Of a DNA stretch of 7,207 bases, positions 5,553 through 7,207 are shown in pieces. Source of the DNA: an uncultured Clostridia bacterium (GTDB taxonomy: Bacteria; Bacillota; Clostridia; Christensenellales; Borkfalkiaceae). The DNA lies in NCBI GenBank assembly GCA_947629725.1, contig CANREU010000076.1:1-7207 (forward strand), given 5' to 3'. How positions within the stretch are numbered: position 1 is the first letter of the stretch; each line of letters starts with the position of its first letter. Made by a program: the position numbers and the translations under genes. Under the pieces are notes generated by a model. The model saw only the letters and a list, made by a program, of their open reading frames with translations. It ran no database searches and had not been told where the DNA came from.

Positions 5553-7207
5553 ATGAAACGGTTTCTCGCGGTTGCGGTCTGCACCGCGTCCCTACTTGCG
5601 GTGTGCGCGTGCGGCGGGACGAGCCCCGTCTCCGAGAAATACGACCTCTCGCTCGCGGCTTCCGTCGCGGTGAACGGCGAGCGCACGGCGGTGAGCCCGC
5701 TCATCTACGGGCAGTTCATCGAACACATCGAGACCTGTATTTACGACGGCATTTGGTCGGAAAAGGTGCTCGACAGGAAATTTTACTATGAGGTCGGCGA
5801 GAGCGGCCTTTCCCCGTGGACGGGGACGGGCGCGGTCTCTTCCGACGGGCAGACCACCCTCTCGGGCGGGCACGCCGCGTCCATCGCGCAGGGCGGGAAG
5901 ATCTCGCAGAAGGGGATCGCCCTCTCTCCCGCGGCGTACACGGGCTACTTTTGGTGCAAGAGCTCCACGGGCTGCACCGTGAAGATCGCCCTCACCAAAG
6001 ATACGCAGAGCGCCTCGGCGGAGGTCACGGTCCCCGCGAATTCCGACTTCACGAAGTTCGAGTACACGATAACAAGCGGCTTTAAGACGACGGACGCGAC
6101 CTACACCTTCTCCGTCGAGAAGGGCGAGGGGCTCTTCGACAGTCTCTCCCTCATGCCCGCGGACAACATCCACGGCATGCGGAAAGACACCCTCGACAAA
6201 CTCAAGGAGCTCGACGCTCCGCTCTACCGCTGGCCGGGCGGCAACTTCCTCTCGGGGTACGACTGGGAGGACGGCGTGGGGGACATCGACAGGCGCCCCT
6301 CCCGCAGGAATCTTCACTACATGGGGCTCGAAAGCGACTTCATGGACAAGGATTCGCAGATCGCCTCGGACATCGTCAAGCTCCGCTATCTCGGCTTCTA
6401 CGGCGGGATCGAGCCCAACGACTACGGCCTCGACGAATTCCTCTACATGTGCGACTACCTCGGCGCGGAGCCCCTCATGATGGTGAACGACGGGCTCGGC
6501 ACCAAAGAGGAGGCGGCGGCGCAGGTGGAGTATTGCAACGGCTCCGTAAACACCCGCTACGGGCGGATGCGCGCCGACAACGGGCACACCGAACCCTACA
6601 ATATCCGCTATTGGGGGATCGGGAACGAGATGTTCGGCAGCTGGCAGCTCGGGAACGTCCCGATCTCGCAATACACCATCCGCCACAACGAATTTGCCGA
6701 CGCCATGCGCGCGATCGACAGTTCCATCCTCATCACGGCGGTGGGCAACAACGCCTCCTCGTGGTCGGACGCGATGTTTGAAAATTGCGGCGATAAAATG
6801 GACACCATCGCCGAGCACATGTACGCCTTGCAGGACAACACCGACGTCTACACCCATTTAAGCAACATGCGGAGCAACTTGCAGGGGCGCATCTCGAGCC
6901 ACAGGCGGCTCCAAGAGCGGTACCCCGCCCATAAGGATGTGAAGATCGCCTTCACGGAGTACGCCTACAGCGAGGCGACCTCCGCCTCCCGCTTGAAGGA
7001 CGGGATGGGGGTCGGGATCTTCCTCAACGAGGTGATCCGCAATGCCGACGTCTTCGAGCTCTGCTGCTACTCCTCCACGGTGAACGCCACGCAGGGGTGC
7101 GTGACGACGGAGCCTTTCGGGGCGGTGCTGCAGGGGTCGGGCTACGTTCTCATGCTCTACCGCAAGTACATGCAGGAGAACTTCATCCCGGGCGGCGTGC
7201 GGTGGGA
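5553..7207 (+). CDS. GH51 alpha-L-arabinofuranosidase lipoprotein (3' end beyond window)
   Basis: The enzyme removes terminal alpha-L-arabinofuranosyl groups from arabinan, arabinoxylan or arabinogalactan by a retaining mechanism. The window shows 551 codons with the frame open to the edge. The N-terminus is a lipoprotein signal peptide (hydrophobic to residue 17, lipobox V-C-A-C, Cys20), so the enzyme is probably anchored to the outer face of the membrane. GH51 signatures: YGQFIEHIETCIYDGIW (52-68); an inserted beta-rich, carbohydrate-binding-like region (about 85-200); LYRWPGGNFLSGYDWEDGVG (224-243); GLDEFLYMCDYLGAEPLMMV (292-311); acid/base motif YWGIGNEM with Glu359; AEHMY (420-424); and IAFTEYAYS with Glu469 as expected nucleophile. 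The barrel spans about 205-525; a C-terminal beta-sandwich of roughly 100 or more residues should follow. The nucleophile context TEY resembles plant/fungal-type GH51 (SEYA) rather than the DEW of the common intracellular bacterial enzymes. Confidence 0.92.
   Translation, partial: MKRFLAVAVCTASLLAVCACGGTSPVSEKYDLSLAASVAVNGERTAVSPLIYGQFIEHIETCIYDGIWSEKVLDRKFYYEVGESGLSPWTGTGAVSSDGQTTLSGGHAASIAQGGKISQKGIALSPAAYTGYFWCKSSTGCTVKIALTKDTQSASAEVTVPANSDFTKFEYTITSGFKTTDATYTFSVEKGEGLFDSLSLMPADNIHGMRKDTLDKLKELDAPLYRWPGGNFLSGYDWEDGVGDIDRRPSRRNLHYMGLESDFMDKDSQIASDIVKLRYLGFYGGIEPNDYGLDEFLYMCDYLGAEPLMMVNDGLGTKEEAAAQVEYCNGSVNTRYGRMRADNGHTEPYNIRYWGIGNEMFGSWQLGNVPISQYTIRHNEFADAMRAIDSSILITAVGNNASSWSDAMFENCGDKMDTIAEHMYALQDNTDVYTHLSNMRSNLQGRISSHRRLQERYPAHKDVKIAFTEYAYSEATSASRLKDGMGVGIFLNEVIRNADVFELCCYSSTVNATQGCVTTEPFGAVLQGSGYVLMLYRKYMQENFIPGGVRW

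Overview
The window reads as a plant-polysaccharide utilisation operon from a Gram-positive, Clostridia-like member of the Bacillota, probably an uncultured gut-type lineage. Three observations support this. The start-proximal signals are AAGGAGG-type ribosome binding sites and a sigma-A-type promoter with an extended -10 element. The sugar transporter is of the CUT1 type and has no ATPase gene beside it, as is common in Bacillota. The solute-binding protein and the last enzyme carry lipobox signal peptides. Coding DNA is GC-rich with mostly G/C third positions, while the promoter region is AT-rich. The lineage call is an inference; no marker gene is present.

Layout. Bases 1 to about 455 hold no credible gene. 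They contain a cluster of five GC-rich palindromic modules in both orientations, resembling REP/BIME-type intergenic repeats. An isolated 8-bp inverted repeat follows (461-480), then a symmetric hairpin with an A-tract on one side and a T-tract on the other, which should terminate transcription on both strands (533-570). A 7-bp inverted repeat (668-691) lies just upstream of a promoter (715-743) and a strong ribosome binding site (758-764).

Five genes follow on the + strand with gaps of at most 14 bases and two ATGA overlaps, so they are very probably one transcript: a solute-binding lipoprotein (771-2048), two CUT1 permeases (2063-3007 and 3004-3885), a cytoplasmic glycoside hydrolase family 2 enzyme (3882-5543), and a family GH51 alpha-L-arabinofuranosidase lipoprotein (5553 to beyond the window end).

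How they fit together (inference): the surface-tethered GH51 enzyme removes arabinofuranosyl groups from plant glycans outside the cell. The binding protein and two permeases import the resulting oligosaccharide, powered by a shared ATPase encoded elsewhere. The GH2 enzyme hydrolyses the imported sugar in the cytoplasm. The exact oligosaccharide cannot be read from the sequence. The parts belong to known families; the points most worth a second look are the export of a GH51 enzyme whose nucleophile motif resembles plant/fungal-type members, the unassigned GH2 specificity, and the repeat cluster with its insulated promoter region.
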